A program made the translations under genes and the position numbers. Source: Aspergillus flavus (taxonomy: Eukaryota; Ascomycota; Eurotiomycetes; Eurotiales; Aspergillaceae). Taken from it: a DNA stretch of 64,000 bases. How positions within the stretch are numbered: position 1 is the stretch's first letter; every line of letters begins with the position of its first letter. The DNA is taken from positions 1,364,001 through 1,428,000 of the forward strand of contig NC_092408.1 in NCBI RefSeq assembly GCF_009017415.1, written 5' to 3'. Positions 21,533 through 33,584 of the stretch are shown piece after piece. The notes under the pieces are model-generated. The model was not told where the DNA came from, did not search any database, and saw nothing but the letters and a program-made list of their open reading frames with translations.

Positions 21533-21925
21533 AAGAACAATCTGCTCCGTACCTCAGTCTCATCTCTACCCCAGGCAACACACAATACCCCTTAACGGCG
21601 GAAGGAAGGTGCTGGTAGAGACTGCCAACATAGTCCGACACGATCGATACAAGCCCCTTGAAGTTGTTCACACCCAATCGGGAATACGCCACAACCTTGA
21701 AGATGCGGAAATTGCGAGCAGCATCGCTGCTACTATGGCGCCCCCCACCCTACGTTACATCAACCCCTTTGTCGATGACAATAGGAAAGTAACCCCGCAG
21801 GTCGCGCCTGGGTGAGTTTCTGCAGCAATTCATGAAAAGAACCCGGCCTACTAGACTCTCCTGTATCTGGTTACATCAAAAGGGAAGGCTTCGGATTCGC
21901 TAGCATCCTCTAGATGCTCTCGTTC

Positions 21926-21954
21926 TGTAGGAATGCGTTGGAAGCATTCCTACA
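21926..21954. repeat. Perfect inverted repeat (11-bp stem, 7-nt loop)
   Basis: The arms TGTAGGAATGC and GCATTCCTACA are separated by GTTGGAA. It lies about 400 nt after the hcs1 stop codon. Confidence 0.75.
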
Positions 21955-24900
21955 TATATATTTGTCTAGTCAATGCAGAACTAGGACCAAATCATGGACA
22001 TATCAAAGAGCCTCACACGTCAATACCATTTCCGAGAAATGCTCTTATCAATGCGATCAGAGAAGGTCACTATACATGACGATAACGCCGGTAGAACCGT
22101 AGAAACTCAAGACAATATATAGATTTCCAATGAGACCATGGAATCTTATATATAATCGAAGTTCGAATTACCATTCGAGGACAGTCAGCAACCTCTCAAT
22201 AACACAAACCCAGCGAAAAAAACACACACCAACACACCACCAAAAGCCCCCGCGTCCCAAAGCCAACGTACCAATCGTGAGGGGAACGCATCTAGACCTG
22301 CCACGTCAACGCTGACTGCGATCTTGCATGGAGCCTAAATCGCTAGTCGTCTTGGCTTAACCTCTTCTAGCACGAGGGCCCCCAAATCCTTTATGCACGT
22401 TTGAATACACCTGGAAGCCGTCAGCGCAACACTACAAGATACAATATCACAAGTATATCATCTCTCTTTCTGACTACATATTACTCTCTTGACTAACCGA
22501 GCATGCTGAAAAGATAATCAGGGGTAAGAAAAAAAGCAAATGTCCCAATTCCAAATACCGTGCAAATGCGTCCCGCCGCCCCTCTTAGTTTTTCAACGGA
22601 GACGTCGCTCACTACTGAACTAGTCTAGGGCCCGTTCGCGATCAGCGCTGACATTTGCCGCTAAGCGTCGGGATTCTGATACAGTCCGTCTCCTCGATTA
22701 TCTTCGTGGGCACAGGCGTTATCGCTTCGGGGGGTTTTGATTTGTTAGTTGGGAGTGGTTATCGCGCCGCTAAACGTGGTGCTACTTTTGGTTTATGGTT
22801 ATTGCCGAGATGGGTGTTTATATATTGTTTTTGTGGGGTTGTCGGGTTTTATGGTGTGATTTTGAGGTGTTTTTTGAGTTATAGTGCATTCTTGGACGTG
22901 TGAAGAGAGCGGATTGGGGAGGGATGGACGTAGCTGAAGAACATATAAATAGTAGAAAGGCTGGTGGGTGTTTCATGTGGGTTACTGGTGGTGTCTGGGG
23001 TTGTTCGGGTTCGGGGATGTAGCTTGTTTGGGGTATGATCATTCTTTCTGAGCTGTTGTCGCTGGGGGTATGGAGTATGGGGTGTGGGTGTGGTGGATGT
23101 TGGATTGAGGTCGAGGTTCGGAGTTGTGTTGTACATGGTATATATTCCGCAAGTGTCAACGTAAGTGTCGGCGGAGTATATATGCGTCCTGTATCCTGTA
23201 CAACGGCAGGGTAATACGACATTCTCCAAATTCTCAGATCGGACAAGGCGTCCAATGAGATCGCATCGATTTTCCCAGGATTATGCAGGTCTACCCGATC
23301 ACATTCTCGAAGAGCGAACGAGACGAGCGACGTTCCGGACGAGTCCTCAGGAATTGTGTCCTGGATGGACTGTGGAGACAACCTGTAAGGGGAGCCACTT
23401 GGTGCGTCTCAGCTTTTGGTGGGCTCCACTCTTACCATGCATGTCCAGCGCATCGTTGCATAAGACTATCACTGCAAGGCCGGTTTAGTGTGTTCTGACG
23501 TCTGCGACGTATTTTCTTATTTCTTTATTTTTGTTCCGGTGTTTCTGTTGTCGGATGCTGGTGTCTGGTGAAACGCTAATGTTTGGGAATGTTGGACAGA
23601 AATAAGTAAACATGAGAGATGAAGCAAGGTGGCACAAGGCGCCGATTCTTGATCTCTGGGTGCGGTGCGCTATTTCAAAAACGAAGTGATCTGTAATGTT
23701 GATGACTTACTTTTTTCGGGGGAATGTGAGTAGTATCATTGAGAACAGAACCGTACAATTGACATCATATGCAGGCTGAACTCGGTCCTCTCTCCACCCG
23801 GTTCACCGGTCTGGATGGCATGACCGTGATCCCTCTCCAATTGGTCCGTGTCGCGTTTCAGACTCACCATGAGGGGAAAGAGCCTGTTTTAGGCCTCCCG
23901 CTTTCCAACCGTAAATAGTGGAGGACATTGAGCACATTATCCCCTCTTTATGTCGGACAAGGTCGATATGAGATCGTTAGTGGGGAGTGATCGGATGCCC
24001 TGGCCGAGAAGCGATACCCGTTGTTGCGTATAGATTAAACCGGAGCAGATAGATTGCAGACCCAGAGGTTCGTCACGCATATCGTTCCTTGGATGAGTTT
24101 CGACCATGCTTCGGGGAGTATGCGCCGTGTCCGTTTGGCAACATCTCGGGGAGAAAAACTCGAAAACAAGTTGGACTAGCGGTGAAGCAATTCTTCTCAT
24201 CTCCCCAAATTTCGGGCATCTTCTCACGGTGAAATCGTTTGATATCGTGCTGGGGTCTTTCCGAGAGAGGAACCGACGCATTGACCGTATATAGCTAGAC
24301 TAACCGAACTATTTGCTGGTGTCCCGTGGAATCGTGTCCGTGCTGGGAGGCTTTGAAAGGGTGGAGACGATAGCAAAAGTTGGTTGATTTGCTTGTCGCT
24401 CGATGGCGAATGACGTGCACTGGAGGAGAGATCCTGACAAGCGTTCCATGGTCGAGGGTCGGCAACCGCACCTAAGTTTAGGACTGCGAGGTGTTGGAAT
24501 GGGGCCAAAACTGTATTCGAGGATCCTTCGTTTGGAAGAGGATTCAAGTGGGAGAATGAATGGACTGTCGTTTGGAGAATAGAAAATCCAAAATGGCACA
24601 AGAGGTTAGCCGTGTATTCCGGATAGAGAAAATAATATGATGAGTATTCTTGATGGTCTGCACATGACCCCATGCCTCAGGCTCGTGTTTTTGCCCATGT
24701 GGAGCCATGTGGAATGTTTACTTTTATGTATGCCATCAATAAGTTTTGAATAGCGCATGATCAACGCGGAAGAAAGAAAGTCAATTGAACGCGAAGAATG
24801 AATGGATTTAATTTATGGAAGTTTCGATGCAGCAGGGCAGCAGGTGGAAAAAATGATCTGTCGCGCCCGGAGAAGCCGATCCATGGGTATCGCGAGATCA

Positions 24901-25094
24901 ATCAAGAATGCATGGGAACCGTGGGACATCGGATCAACCATCCTTACATACTATCAAAACTATAAATATCAATTGATAATATGGTTCCCAGATTGACTCG
25001 AGGGACAAGAAGATTGCATAACACACATACGGACATCCGGTAGACATTTACTCCGTGTGAATAAGTAATTTGAAATTCTGTGCAAAATTAATTT

Positions 25095-25112
25095 ATTTTT
25101 ATTTTTATTTTT
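25095..25112. repeat. ATTTTT hexamer repeat (3 units)
   Basis: Simple repeat in an AT-rich segment. Confidence 0.7.
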
Positions 25113-25260
25113 ATCAATTTTTAATCTAAATTTTTACCCCTGAAAATTCTGGAACTCCTGAAACAAGAGCGAGTCCGTGCACGGGCTCTTTTAGTCGAAG
25201 GCACGCCAAGTGGACACTCCACTGCAATGCCGTCCGTCTCGGAGCAATTGGGATCAATGC

Positions 25261-25283
25261 TCTTTCTTTCTTTCTTTCTTTCT
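25261..25283. repeat. CTTT tetranucleotide microsatellite
   Basis: About five consecutive CTTT units in a pyrimidine-rich promoter-like region. Confidence 0.75.
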
Positions 25284-26074
25284 TCCTTTTCTTCTTCCTG
25301 GTCAATCGTTTCCTCTGCGTTTGAAGTCTTCTAAACCTAATCCGGTCATTTGTCTTTTTTTCTTTTGATTATCATTCCCACTATTTTCCCCTCTCCTTCA
25401 TTCCCGTCCGTTCCTTCTTCGAGTCTGCAGGAATCCATTAGTCTGCGTTCTAGCCGGACCGTGTTGAACCTCTTGTTAAGGCAACTATACAACTCCCCTC
25501 ATACTATTATTATTTTTTATTAATTATTATTCCTTTACTTTAATTTTTCCTTTTCTTCTCCTTCCTCTCTTTCTCTCTTTCCCACTGCTTCTCCTTCCCA
25601 CAACCCCCTTCCTCCCTTCTCTTGGCCAAACGCAATGCATCAGAGCCCACTATCATTCCCCCCATGCCGTCCCCTGTTTGATAAGCTTCAGTGATTCCCC
25701 CCCGTCTCGTCCCCCATCGTGGCGGTAATCCTCCGCGTGGTGAAGTTTATTTCCTCTGCCCTTAAGGCGACCCTGGTCCCTCATTTGTGAACTTAGTCTT
25801 GACTCTGCGCCCTGCTCATTCCTACTCTGATTTTTGGTTGCCTCTGGGGAGAAATGCCGAGTGGTGGTTTGATGTGGACGCCATACCACCGTGCTACCAA
25901 CCTAGTCGTTCCCTTTCTGGTCTCTCTTTGTTGGTAAGTTCATATAGTCGGTGTTGCCGGTGGATCACGGCTGACGTTCTCGGATCCTTTGGACAGGTTC
26001 GGCAGCCTATAGATTATGATATTATCTCCTGTCAAGGTTAGCGCTTCGTAGCTGCTTGCACTCAATTACGCTGA

Positions 26075-26094
26075 CCCCCCCCCCCCCCCCCCCC
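26075..26094. repeat. C20 homopolymer
   Basis: Twenty consecutive C about 225 nt before the coiled-coil gene. Prone to sequencing and length errors. Confidence 0.85.
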
Positions 26095-26319
26095 GCTTCT
26101 ATAGCCTGGCCTGATACTGTCGAATTTTTGAGATACCCATACGTTGACTCTGCATTTGAAGCCTTTTTTTTTTTTCGATTTTGACTGTCGCTACCTCTTT
26201 CGATAACCGGCAGCTTGCCTAGTGATACATCGCTGCATCCGCTCATTCTATGAACTCGCCATCACCTTGCATTATTCGACTGCCTGTCCCGGATACAGTG
26301 TCATCGACATCCCTGCAGC

Positions 26320-27993
26320 ATGTCCCGCCCAAGTCTCAGTATTGGAAGTGACTCCCTGCGAAGTTGTCTAGCGCCCCGTGATCAATCGTCCGACTCCGGA
26401 TCCGACATCTGTTACGACACAGCCCTGCCACCCATCACTTCCAAGCAGTTGATTCTCAACTCTCGATCGTGCCGCGGCTCCGATCCGTCCATCGTGGTAG
26501 GAAGTTTTCGTGGAAACCAAAAAGCCGCAGCAGCCCTCGGTTTCGCCCCGGACATGTCGAGCATGACGCGGGGGCCCAATGCCCATCGCCGGACCGGAAG
26601 CACCTTGAAAACCGTCATGAGAAAAATATTCACCCGCAAAGCACGGGGTCAGGCGGACGGTTGTGAGGAGGTTTCTCCGGACTTTCGGCTCAACAATTCC
26701 CAGGAATCGCGGCCAGAGAAGGACACAACGAATTACGCCGCGCTCTCGAATTCATTGAAATCAAAATACAGCAACCCGGCCCGGGATGAGCTCAAAGATC
26801 CGAAAGCTTTTGAAGATACATTATTAAAGCTCGAAATGAGGCCACCCCGAACCCGCCGAGCCACGTTGCCCAGCTTAATCTTCTCGGAAGATGACGAGTC
26901 CCGTGATGCCCTGGATGCGTTGATTCATTCAGACCCCGCGGACAGTCGAAGTAAAAGCCCCCGCCTCGGCGATCATGATGAGCGACGGCGCGAGCTCCTG
27001 CGCAGCAAGCGACGCTCACGGAGCGCAACTGCTCTGCGGGGGTTGGCCAAGAACCACCGGATGTCTCCGATTCAATGGAGAAGACGCAGTATCGAATCTT
27101 ACGTCACGTCAACCGCTTGTGGTGCAACTTCCGAGACGGATTTGGTGTCTCTTCGACCCCCGACACGGGGCACTGCAGTCAGTGCCCCTCAGACGGCTGT
27201 TGAGCCGTCCGTAGATGGAGTGGACCCCTTAGATGACCCTGTGGACGAAGAGCGCATACCGCCAAATGTCGGCACATTGGTCAGCGCTATGCAACACGAC
27301 GAGAGTATATCATTGGAGCAGCGATTGACCACCTTGGAGGTGAAGTTGATTGACCTCGAATTTGCTATTGCCCGCATGCAGACCGAACGCAGTGAACCTT
27401 CTCCCACGGCGTCGGCAGGAAGGAAACAATCACAGAATTCGACTGAGCACAAGCGCAAAAAGTCTACGGCTCAGTCTCCACCATCCGGCAGTGAGGCTAC
27501 GTCCAGCGTCGGATCGGCAGGAGATCGACCCTTGAGCACCGCTACTATCCGCCCCAGCGCACAGCACCTGCATCGTTCAAAAACCTTACAAAGCCCCTCC
27601 TTAAGCTCACTCAGTGACCATCACGCCGGAATTTCCGTAGAACAGTACAGCGCTTTGGTCATGCTATTACGACGAGAACAAAACGCCCGCCGCAGCCTCG
27701 AACACGAGGTCTCTGGCCTACGCTCGGATATCCAGCAGCTGCAACAGCTAGCCAGGAATTCCATGGGTCTCAAAACAATGTACCCAATTCGGAGCGCTGA
27801 CTCGCAGGAGTTCATGCGTCCGGACTCCAATACGATGGGGTATTCACAGACTACTTCTGTCCATACGGAACAGAAACTCGGTTCACCGTACGAGAGTGAT
27901 TCGGACTACGATCGAACCGACACGCCAAAGGAGGACACATTTCGGCCGAGATGGCCGCCAAACCGACGAGTGGAAATCGGTAATATGATCTGA
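26320..27993 (+). CDS. Hypothetical coiled-coil protein (fungal)
   Basis: Single exon, 557 aa, not recognised as a named family. Most of the protein is Ser/Arg/Pro-rich and predicted disordered. Two heptad-like segments stand out: SLEQRLTTLEVKLIDLEF (about residues 328-352) and SVEQYSALVMLLRREQNARR continuing to LQQLAR (about residues 438-480), both rich in Leu/Glu/Arg. A basic patch near residues 95-110 (TVMRKIFTRKARG) could be membrane- or nucleus-directed. The length, intact frame and GC-rich codon use support a real gene. A cytoskeletal or signalling scaffold role is possible but unproven. Confidence 0.7.
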   Translation: MSRPSLSIGSDSLRSCLAPRDQSSDSGSDICYDTALPPITSKQLILNSRSCRGSDPSIVVGSFRGNQKAAAALGFAPDMSSMTRGPNAHRRTGSTLKTVMRKIFTRKARGQADGCEEVSPDFRLNNSQESRPEKDTTNYAALSNSLKSKYSNPARDELKDPKAFEDTLLKLEMRPPRTRRATLPSLIFSEDDESRDALDALIHSDPADSRSKSPRLGDHDERRRELLRSKRRSRSATALRGLAKNHRMSPIQWRRRSIESYVTSTACGATSETDLVSLRPPTRGTAVSAPQTAVEPSVDGVDPLDDPVDEERIPPNVGTLVSAMQHDESISLEQRLTTLEVKLIDLEFAIARMQTERSEPSPTASAGRKQSQNSTEHKRKKSTAQSPPSGSEATSSVGSAGDRPLSTATIRPSAQHLHRSKTLQSPSLSSLSDHHAGISVEQYSALVMLLRREQNARRSLEHEVSGLRSDIQQLQQLARNSMGLKTMYPIRSADSQEFMRPDSNTMGYSQTTSVHTEQKLGSPYESDSDYDRTDTPKEDTFRPRWPPNRRVEIGNMI

Positions 27994-28515
27994 TCGAGTC
28001 GCTGGCTTGTGACCAGTGCTTAACCTCGGTGGTCAGATTGGAACGGTCTTATTATTACCACTGCATTATGACAGGGTTTTTGATCAGGATGGAAGCTGTC
28101 TTCCTCACGATTCAATCCTTGCACTTGGCTATTGGCCATTCCCTCCACTACTGTTCTACTTATTATGTTCCCAGCTCACGACTATGTAATGATTGGTCAT
28201 TCTGCTAGACTGTTCTCAGCAATGTTATCATCCTTGGATATTAGATAGCACCGGTTGCTCATAGATTTGAATATATAAACTCCCACTAGTTGAAACATCA
28301 TGCAACCTCATGCAAGGCAACATGCAATACAATACATTAACTCTCTACCCAAAAAAACTAAAGTAATAAATACTATACAATATTAATGCTGTCTAACGAT
28401 AATAATCTAAAATACAAACTACCTACCCACCAACCAACCCGATGTATACCTTAACCCGGGTTAACCACCCCTCCCATCAATCCCAATCCAATCTACATAA
28501 CAATTTTTTAGAAAA
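27994..28515. other. Intergenic between convergent genes
   Basis: AT-rich 3' flanks of the coiled-coil gene and gpi11. No ORF is supported. Confidence 0.6.
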
Positions 28516-29622
28516 TCAATCCACCTTTTTCGCCTCTACAACATCACCCTCCTCTTCAATCTTCAACCTCTTCCCAAACAAAACCGTCCTCCCCAACCCA
28601 AACCCAACACTATACCCAATATAAGCCCCGACAAGAATCGTAATCGGAAACGCCTGCCACGGCCGATCCCTACAAACGTAACAAATTAGCACATTCACCT
28701 CAAACCCATTATCTCCTCACACCAAATCCAACATAAAAAAAACCCAAGAAAGAAGAAGAGAGAGAGAGAGAAATACCAATCCAAAGGAATAGGCACAGCC
28801 CCAAACCAAGCCCCAACACACGTTCCCAGCGCAGCGCCCCAAACCGCATCAGCGGGTCTCCTCGCGCCCCAGACCTCCTTCCAGACGGAACCGTCCACGC
28901 CGTGCACGTAGATGAGCGCTGTGGATGTCAATACGGCCATGTGAGCACCGCAGAGGAGCGTCTCGGGGTGGTGGGTTGTTAGCGGGGCGCCGAAGAGGAT
29001 AAGCAGGATTGTGAGGACGGGGGTTGCGAGGAGGGTTGTTAGGGTTAGGGAGAGGATTGCTGGCTGTTTTTTCTTTTTGTTAGTGTTTTTTTTGGTTCTG
29101 GGAGTTTGTGGGGTGGGCTTTTTGTGTAACAGGTGTTTTGTTTATGGACATGTACGGGTAGGTAGGTATTGAGGAGGAGGGGGGAGGGTATTTTAGCAGG
29201 AGACGTACGATGAGTTTAGCAGAAAGACACGCCGACTCCGACTTTGGGGTGTTCTTGCGTCGGAGACCGATTTTGCCTGGTTTGAGGATGACACCTGACG
29301 TTGAACCTGCATTTGACGAACTCGAGGATGAATTGGCGCTGGTGGATTTGTCGTCGTCGTCTTTTGCGGAACCCGCGGGTGGAAGACAGGTCATGACGAA
29401 GGCTACCTGCAGCATGGCCAGGAAAGGGAGTTTGCTGAGCAGCTCGGCGACAGGGTCTGCGACGAGGGCATTGAAGCGGAGGGCGAGTAGCGCGAGGAGG
29501 AGGACTGGGTGGATGAGGGCGTAGGTTTTTGAGATGTTGTTTGGGAGGATGTGGATTGGGGGAGCGGATTTGGGGGCTGCTGGGCCCTGGGCTAGGGAGG
29601 GGGAGGGGGGTGTTGAGGACAT
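28516..29622 (-). CDS. gpi11: GPI-ethanolamine-phosphate transferase subunit Gpi11/PIG-F
   Basis: ER membrane protein that partners Gpi13/PIG-O and Gpi7/PIG-G to add ethanolamine phosphate to the GPI anchor mannoses. Three exons (29209-29622, 28777-29063, 28516-28669) with introns of 145 and 107 nt give 284 aa. Multiple hydrophobic segments are present (HPVLLLALLALRF near residue 40; the LSLTLTTLLATPVLTILLIL run after the first junction). The diagnostic C-terminal block GAWFGAVPIPLDWDRPWQ followed by GAYIGYSVG is complete only after splicing of intron 2, which falls inside the Trp codon. A Ser-rich, low-complexity cytosolic loop (residues 84-110) precedes the first junction. Functionally it sits upstream of every GPI-anchored protein, including the two encoded in this window. 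Confidence 0.92.
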
Positions 29623-30219
29623 TTTGTTATGGTTCTGTTTTTTGGGCTTGCGCCCGATTGCCTCGTGGGTTGGTTGTGGGTGGTTTGAGGAGAAGTATGT
29701 ATGGTGGATGGATGGGTTCGGAGATGCGGATCGAGGGTTGATGTTGATGCCTTAGGTGTCTTTGGTGGATGCCGAGGTTTCATGGAGCCTGAGGTGTCTG
29801 TTTCTGCTGGTTTTCTTATTTCCAAATACCTAGGAGTTTTTACTGTGTTGCTTCATTGACGATGGTGGATAATAAGTAATAATGACATTCAAGTCTAGAT
29901 ACTAAGCATCTATTCTTAACCTGTCCTTCAAATCCAAGCTCTATATATCCCATCCAGAGCTCACGCTAACCGTCCTATTCAACATGGCACCAAGCCAAAG
30001 AAACAACATACATACATGAATCATGGCCCATCAAGCATCACCAAGAAAAACGGGGTATGAAAAACAAATGAAATACGAACCAGCCCAACAATCATCATCC
30101 AAGGTCTCCATCATATCCCTGCTCCAGTAGTAATCACATGGTCAAGACATACGAAACATGACCAGGCACAGACCCGGTGCGAAACCAATAAAAGTCAAGT
30201 TTGTAAACACGATGGTACA
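29623..30219. other. Intergenic, gpi11 promoter and RhoGAP 3' flank
   Basis: Both neighbours are on the minus strand. No gene is seen, and the small ORFs here overlap each other without family features. Confidence 0.55.
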
Positions 30220-33082
30220 CTAGTTCCCAAGGAACTGAGAGGTCTCGATGTCTCCCTTGTGGGATTCGAAAGTAGGCAGAGTCGCTGCAGATCCCGTCTC
30301 TGCAGGTCGCGTCTCCGGAGGGTGCGTCTCCGCCACCCCGTTTTCCTTCTTCGCCTCCAGCTCGACGGGCGCAGCAGGGCTATCCGGGGTGCGCGGTTCT
30401 TCCGGGATTGCTGGCGGCATACCTGACCCAGGGAGAGGAGACACTGGCGTGCTGTTGATTTCCTGGAGCTCTCTTGTCACATCAATTGGCGCCGGCGGAG
30501 CAGGTCGCACGTGACTGCTTTCCTTAGGGGCGGGAGAGAGCGTCTGGCTTGAGACAGATTTCTCTGCGTCTGAATGTACGGGAGGACTCCTTGTCCGGTC
30601 CCTTTCGGTGTCCATGACTCCGTCCCGAACCTGCGCAACCTTGGCCTTGAACTTTCCAAACAAGCTGCGCTTCTCCGGCTCGGACGAGTCCTTACCATTG
30701 TTGTTCACTTCAGCGTCCAGGCTGAGCGGCTGAAACGAATGCTCGCTGGCAAACTGCTGGAGATCAGACGGCGAGCTTTTGCTGGAGTGATGCCAGCTGC
30801 CAAACGAGCTTGTACTGCGGTCAGCTCCTGGGTTAGAAGCCAAGAGCGGCGGGGACCCTAGTCCGAGTCCAATTTGCTCATTACTCCGTTTTGTAGACCG
30901 AGGAAACCTCCAGCTCCGCCGATGCTCCTTGCGTTCTGCGCGAGAGGCGTCGTCAATGGGGTCAGCATCAGATAGATCGGTGAATGATGACCGCGAGTTC
31001 ATTGACGGAGTGCGTGACCCATATGGCCTCAAAGTGGTATCGGATGGGTGTCCAGCCTCATTCGGGCCCGCTGGCTTCTCCGGTTTCCCATCTTGTTGGG
31101 AATCATCTTCTGGATTAGGAGCATTCAAGGGTTTGGGGGTGTCCCCCCCAGCATCGGTAGGATCAGACGGCCGGGGCGGTGGGATGCCAATTCCCGAGTC
31201 CGACGTGGCGGCTTGTAAGGACTGGGATGAACTCTGTGCACTGGCACTAGCGCTCCCTGGGATTCGTTTCTTCTTGAGCCGGTTGGGCTGCCGTGGCTCC
31301 TTCTCGCTGCCGGAAGGCGGTGACTTGCTGAAAAGACTGGATAATTTCCGCTCCTTTGTTGGTGTCACAGCGGCGCGCGGAGGCGAAGAGGGCACCGCCA
31401 GAGTGTCTTGAGAAGGCTTCTCGGCGATGGGCGAGTGGGTGGCAGTGGCATTGGAAATTGGAATCGGACCGTGGGTAGATGTGTGAACATACACGAGACC
31501 TGTGGTGGCAGTTTCACTGCCCTGGGTCGGGGGCTGGGGTTTCGCGGGTTGGGGTTTCTGGGATTGGTGTTTCTGTTCGGGGCCAGGTGGTGTTCGGCTA
31601 GGCGACTGCGAGCGCTGTGTCGAAGTTTGTCCTGGCGTGTTCCCACCAGGCGCTTCGGCCACTCGCCCGTATCTGGCTTGTGCAATGGCTGGCGACATTT
31701 TGGACGGTAGAGTGTTGCTTCGGTGGACTCCCGCGCCGCTCATGGACGTAGGGGTCGCGGGGCTGGCATTGTTCGAGTTCGAATTGCGAGAGTTCTTGGA
31801 AGACACCGAAACATTTCGGCGAAGACTGCCAAACTTCCGAAAACTCTCTGCACCACCACTAGCACTTGAGACGGAGCGCCGCACTGTGGAATGGGAGGTC
31901 GGGCGCAGCATACCCCCTTCCACTTCCTTCACAGTCGCCTCGTCTGCAGCGGTCCCGTTCATGCCGAACAGGAAGTGATCCTGGTTTTCGATCAAAAATA
32001 TCAACACATCCTGGCTCAGCTTGTATTCTTCCGGCGACATATCGTGCTGGGGGTGGGAGAGCAGTCCGGGCTGGAAGATTGCAGAGAGATTGGCCGATGT
32101 CATCCGATTCTGGTCAGACTTGGAAGCAAAGACCGCCAACAGATCGAGAATGTACAGGAGTAGTTGTTTGTTCAACGGGGGCAGTTCTCTAATTAGCTGC
32201 TGGTATGCGGCGACCGCTTTCGCATGGTCGAACTTGTCGCCTTCGTTTGTAGGCCCCCCGCCCTGCACCTGTTTCTGATAAATGCGTAGGGGCTCGCGGA
32301 AGCGCTCGTAGAATTCTAATGGGACGATCGGCTCGGGGAGTTGGTTCAGATACCGACGGAGGACATTAGCAGCGTCGTGTACCGTATAGCCCGTCCAATC
32401 CAGGCCCTTTCCATATCTCTCGGGAGAATCGAAGATCTCCTGCAGATCCTTGATGCGCTTGGCGGATCCGTTGAGTCGAAAAATTCCTTCGACATCCGTC
32501 GCTAACCCACAGATCAGCCAACTGACCGACAAGTTCTCAACCGGAGTGTGTACCTTTTTCCTTGAGGAAGACCCCACATTTCGCGACTACAATGGGCACG
32601 TAGCCGTAGATAAAGCTCTCGCCATTGTCGTTCGTCAGGGAAATAGCGACGTTGGCATATTTGATGCTAATATTGAGGGGGACGCCGAAGATACCCTGCG
32701 GTTTTTCTGTGGCCGGTCAGTCATCAGGTCTAGGAGGCGACGGTGGTGACAAGAAATGCGAGTCATGACGTATGACAGGTATCTTCACGAAAGATATTGT
32801 CGAGGGCCAAGACCAAATGCGACCTTCAGGTATGAAACTAGCCAAAGTAAGGCATCCTCGCCCGTCGCAACTTCGGCCTGCAGGCTCCCCCCAAACAATG
32901 TCCCTCCCCACGCATACACACGTACCTTTGGGCTCCTCTTTCCTGGTATTTCTCTTGAATTGTCTCCACCACGAAGTCAAGTCGCGTTTCGACGGTGGCG
33001 ATGCGGCGATAAATCTAGGTTGGGTGGTTGTGGGAGGTAGCGATTGAAACGCCTCGGCGCCTTGAGATTTGCCCGTAACCAT
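30220..33082 (-). CDS. Rho GTPase-activating protein (Sac7/Lrg-like RhoGAP)
   Basis: Stimulates GTP hydrolysis by Rho-type GTPases that control cell wall synthesis and polarity. Three exons (32926-33082, 32554-32706, 30220-32501) with introns of 219 and 52 nt give 863 aa. The RhoGAP domain spans about residues 55-260: GIFGVPLNISIKYANV, YVPIVVAKCGVFL, the arginine finger in DVEGIFRLNG (R112), then VLRRYLNQLPEPIVPLEFYE and a helix with LLYILDLLAVFA. The two introns interrupt the domain start, and splicing restores EKPQGIFGV and EKATDVEGIF. The rest (about residues 290-863) is Ser/Pro-rich, disordered and likely phospho-regulated. The domain order resembles Aspergillus Sac7-type RhoGAPs. The target is probably Rho1 (inference). 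Confidence 0.92.
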
Positions 33083-33487
33083 GATGGGACGCTGTGTGAT
33101 GGGAACGGGAGGCTAGTACAATGCGACAGGATTATATGGTCCAGACCGATGAACCGAGGGATCTGTCACCGCCCTTCGTGTTTGCGCAAGAAATTCCGGG
33201 GCTGGGGGGGATTTAACGGTCCCCAAAATAGCACGAGGAACTAGTCAGCGTGGCAGCGGGTGGTCAAGTGCCGCGCCGTCCGCAAGTAGTCACTCGAGAA
33301 CAGGCACGGTGGGCCACGAGAATTGGGAACCGAGCACGACCGAACGAGCGGGAAAATAATTCTAATGGACGACACGAGGGATTATGAAATATGGAAAGTT
33401 GAAGGATATAAAAGATACAGAAGGGGAACGCAGATGAAAAGGGGGGATCCAGGTCAGAGAGGGAGGTTGTGCAAAGGAGACGAGAAT

Positions 33488-33520
33488 GAGGGAGGGAGAG
33501 GGAGAGGGAGAGGGAGAGGG
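33488..33520. repeat. GAGGGA-type purine tract
   Basis: Tandem GAGGGA/GGGAGA units, equivalent to a CT-rich tract 5' of the minus-strand RhoGAP gene. Confidence 0.8.
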
Positions 33521-33573
33521 GACGAAGAAAGAAGGATGGGGAGATGACCTGAATGGACTGTCAATGAATGAAT

Positions 33574-33584
33574 GGGGGGGGGGG
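33574..33584. repeat. G11 homopolymer
   Basis: Eleven consecutive G in the RhoGAP upstream region. Confidence 0.8.

Larger units (their letters stand above)
21533..26319. other. 4.8 kb stretch without recognisable genes
   Basis: ORFs here are short, overlap on both strands and show no family features. Several have non-ATG starts. Landmarks are a perfect hairpin (21926-21954), an ATTTTT repeat (25095-25112), a CTTT repeat (about 25261-25283), pyrimidine-rich tracts (25370-25640) and a C20 run (26075-26094). The right-hand 1 kb resembles a long fungal promoter or 5' UTR for the coiled-coil gene at 26320. A non-coding RNA or a fast-evolving multi-exon gene cannot be excluded. Confidence 0.45.

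Noticed and set aside
22818..23381. 187-aa minus-strand ORF rich in Pro/Thr/His
   Set aside because: Overlaps several equally open frames on both strands; no motif, signal peptide or membrane segment.
24224..24673. 149-aa minus-strand ORF
   Set aside because: No family resemblance; a second overlapping frame of similar length is just as open.
30929..31978. Plus-strand ORFs opposite the RhoGAP C-terminal region
   Set aside because: Antisense frames to a low-complexity coding region; no family features.
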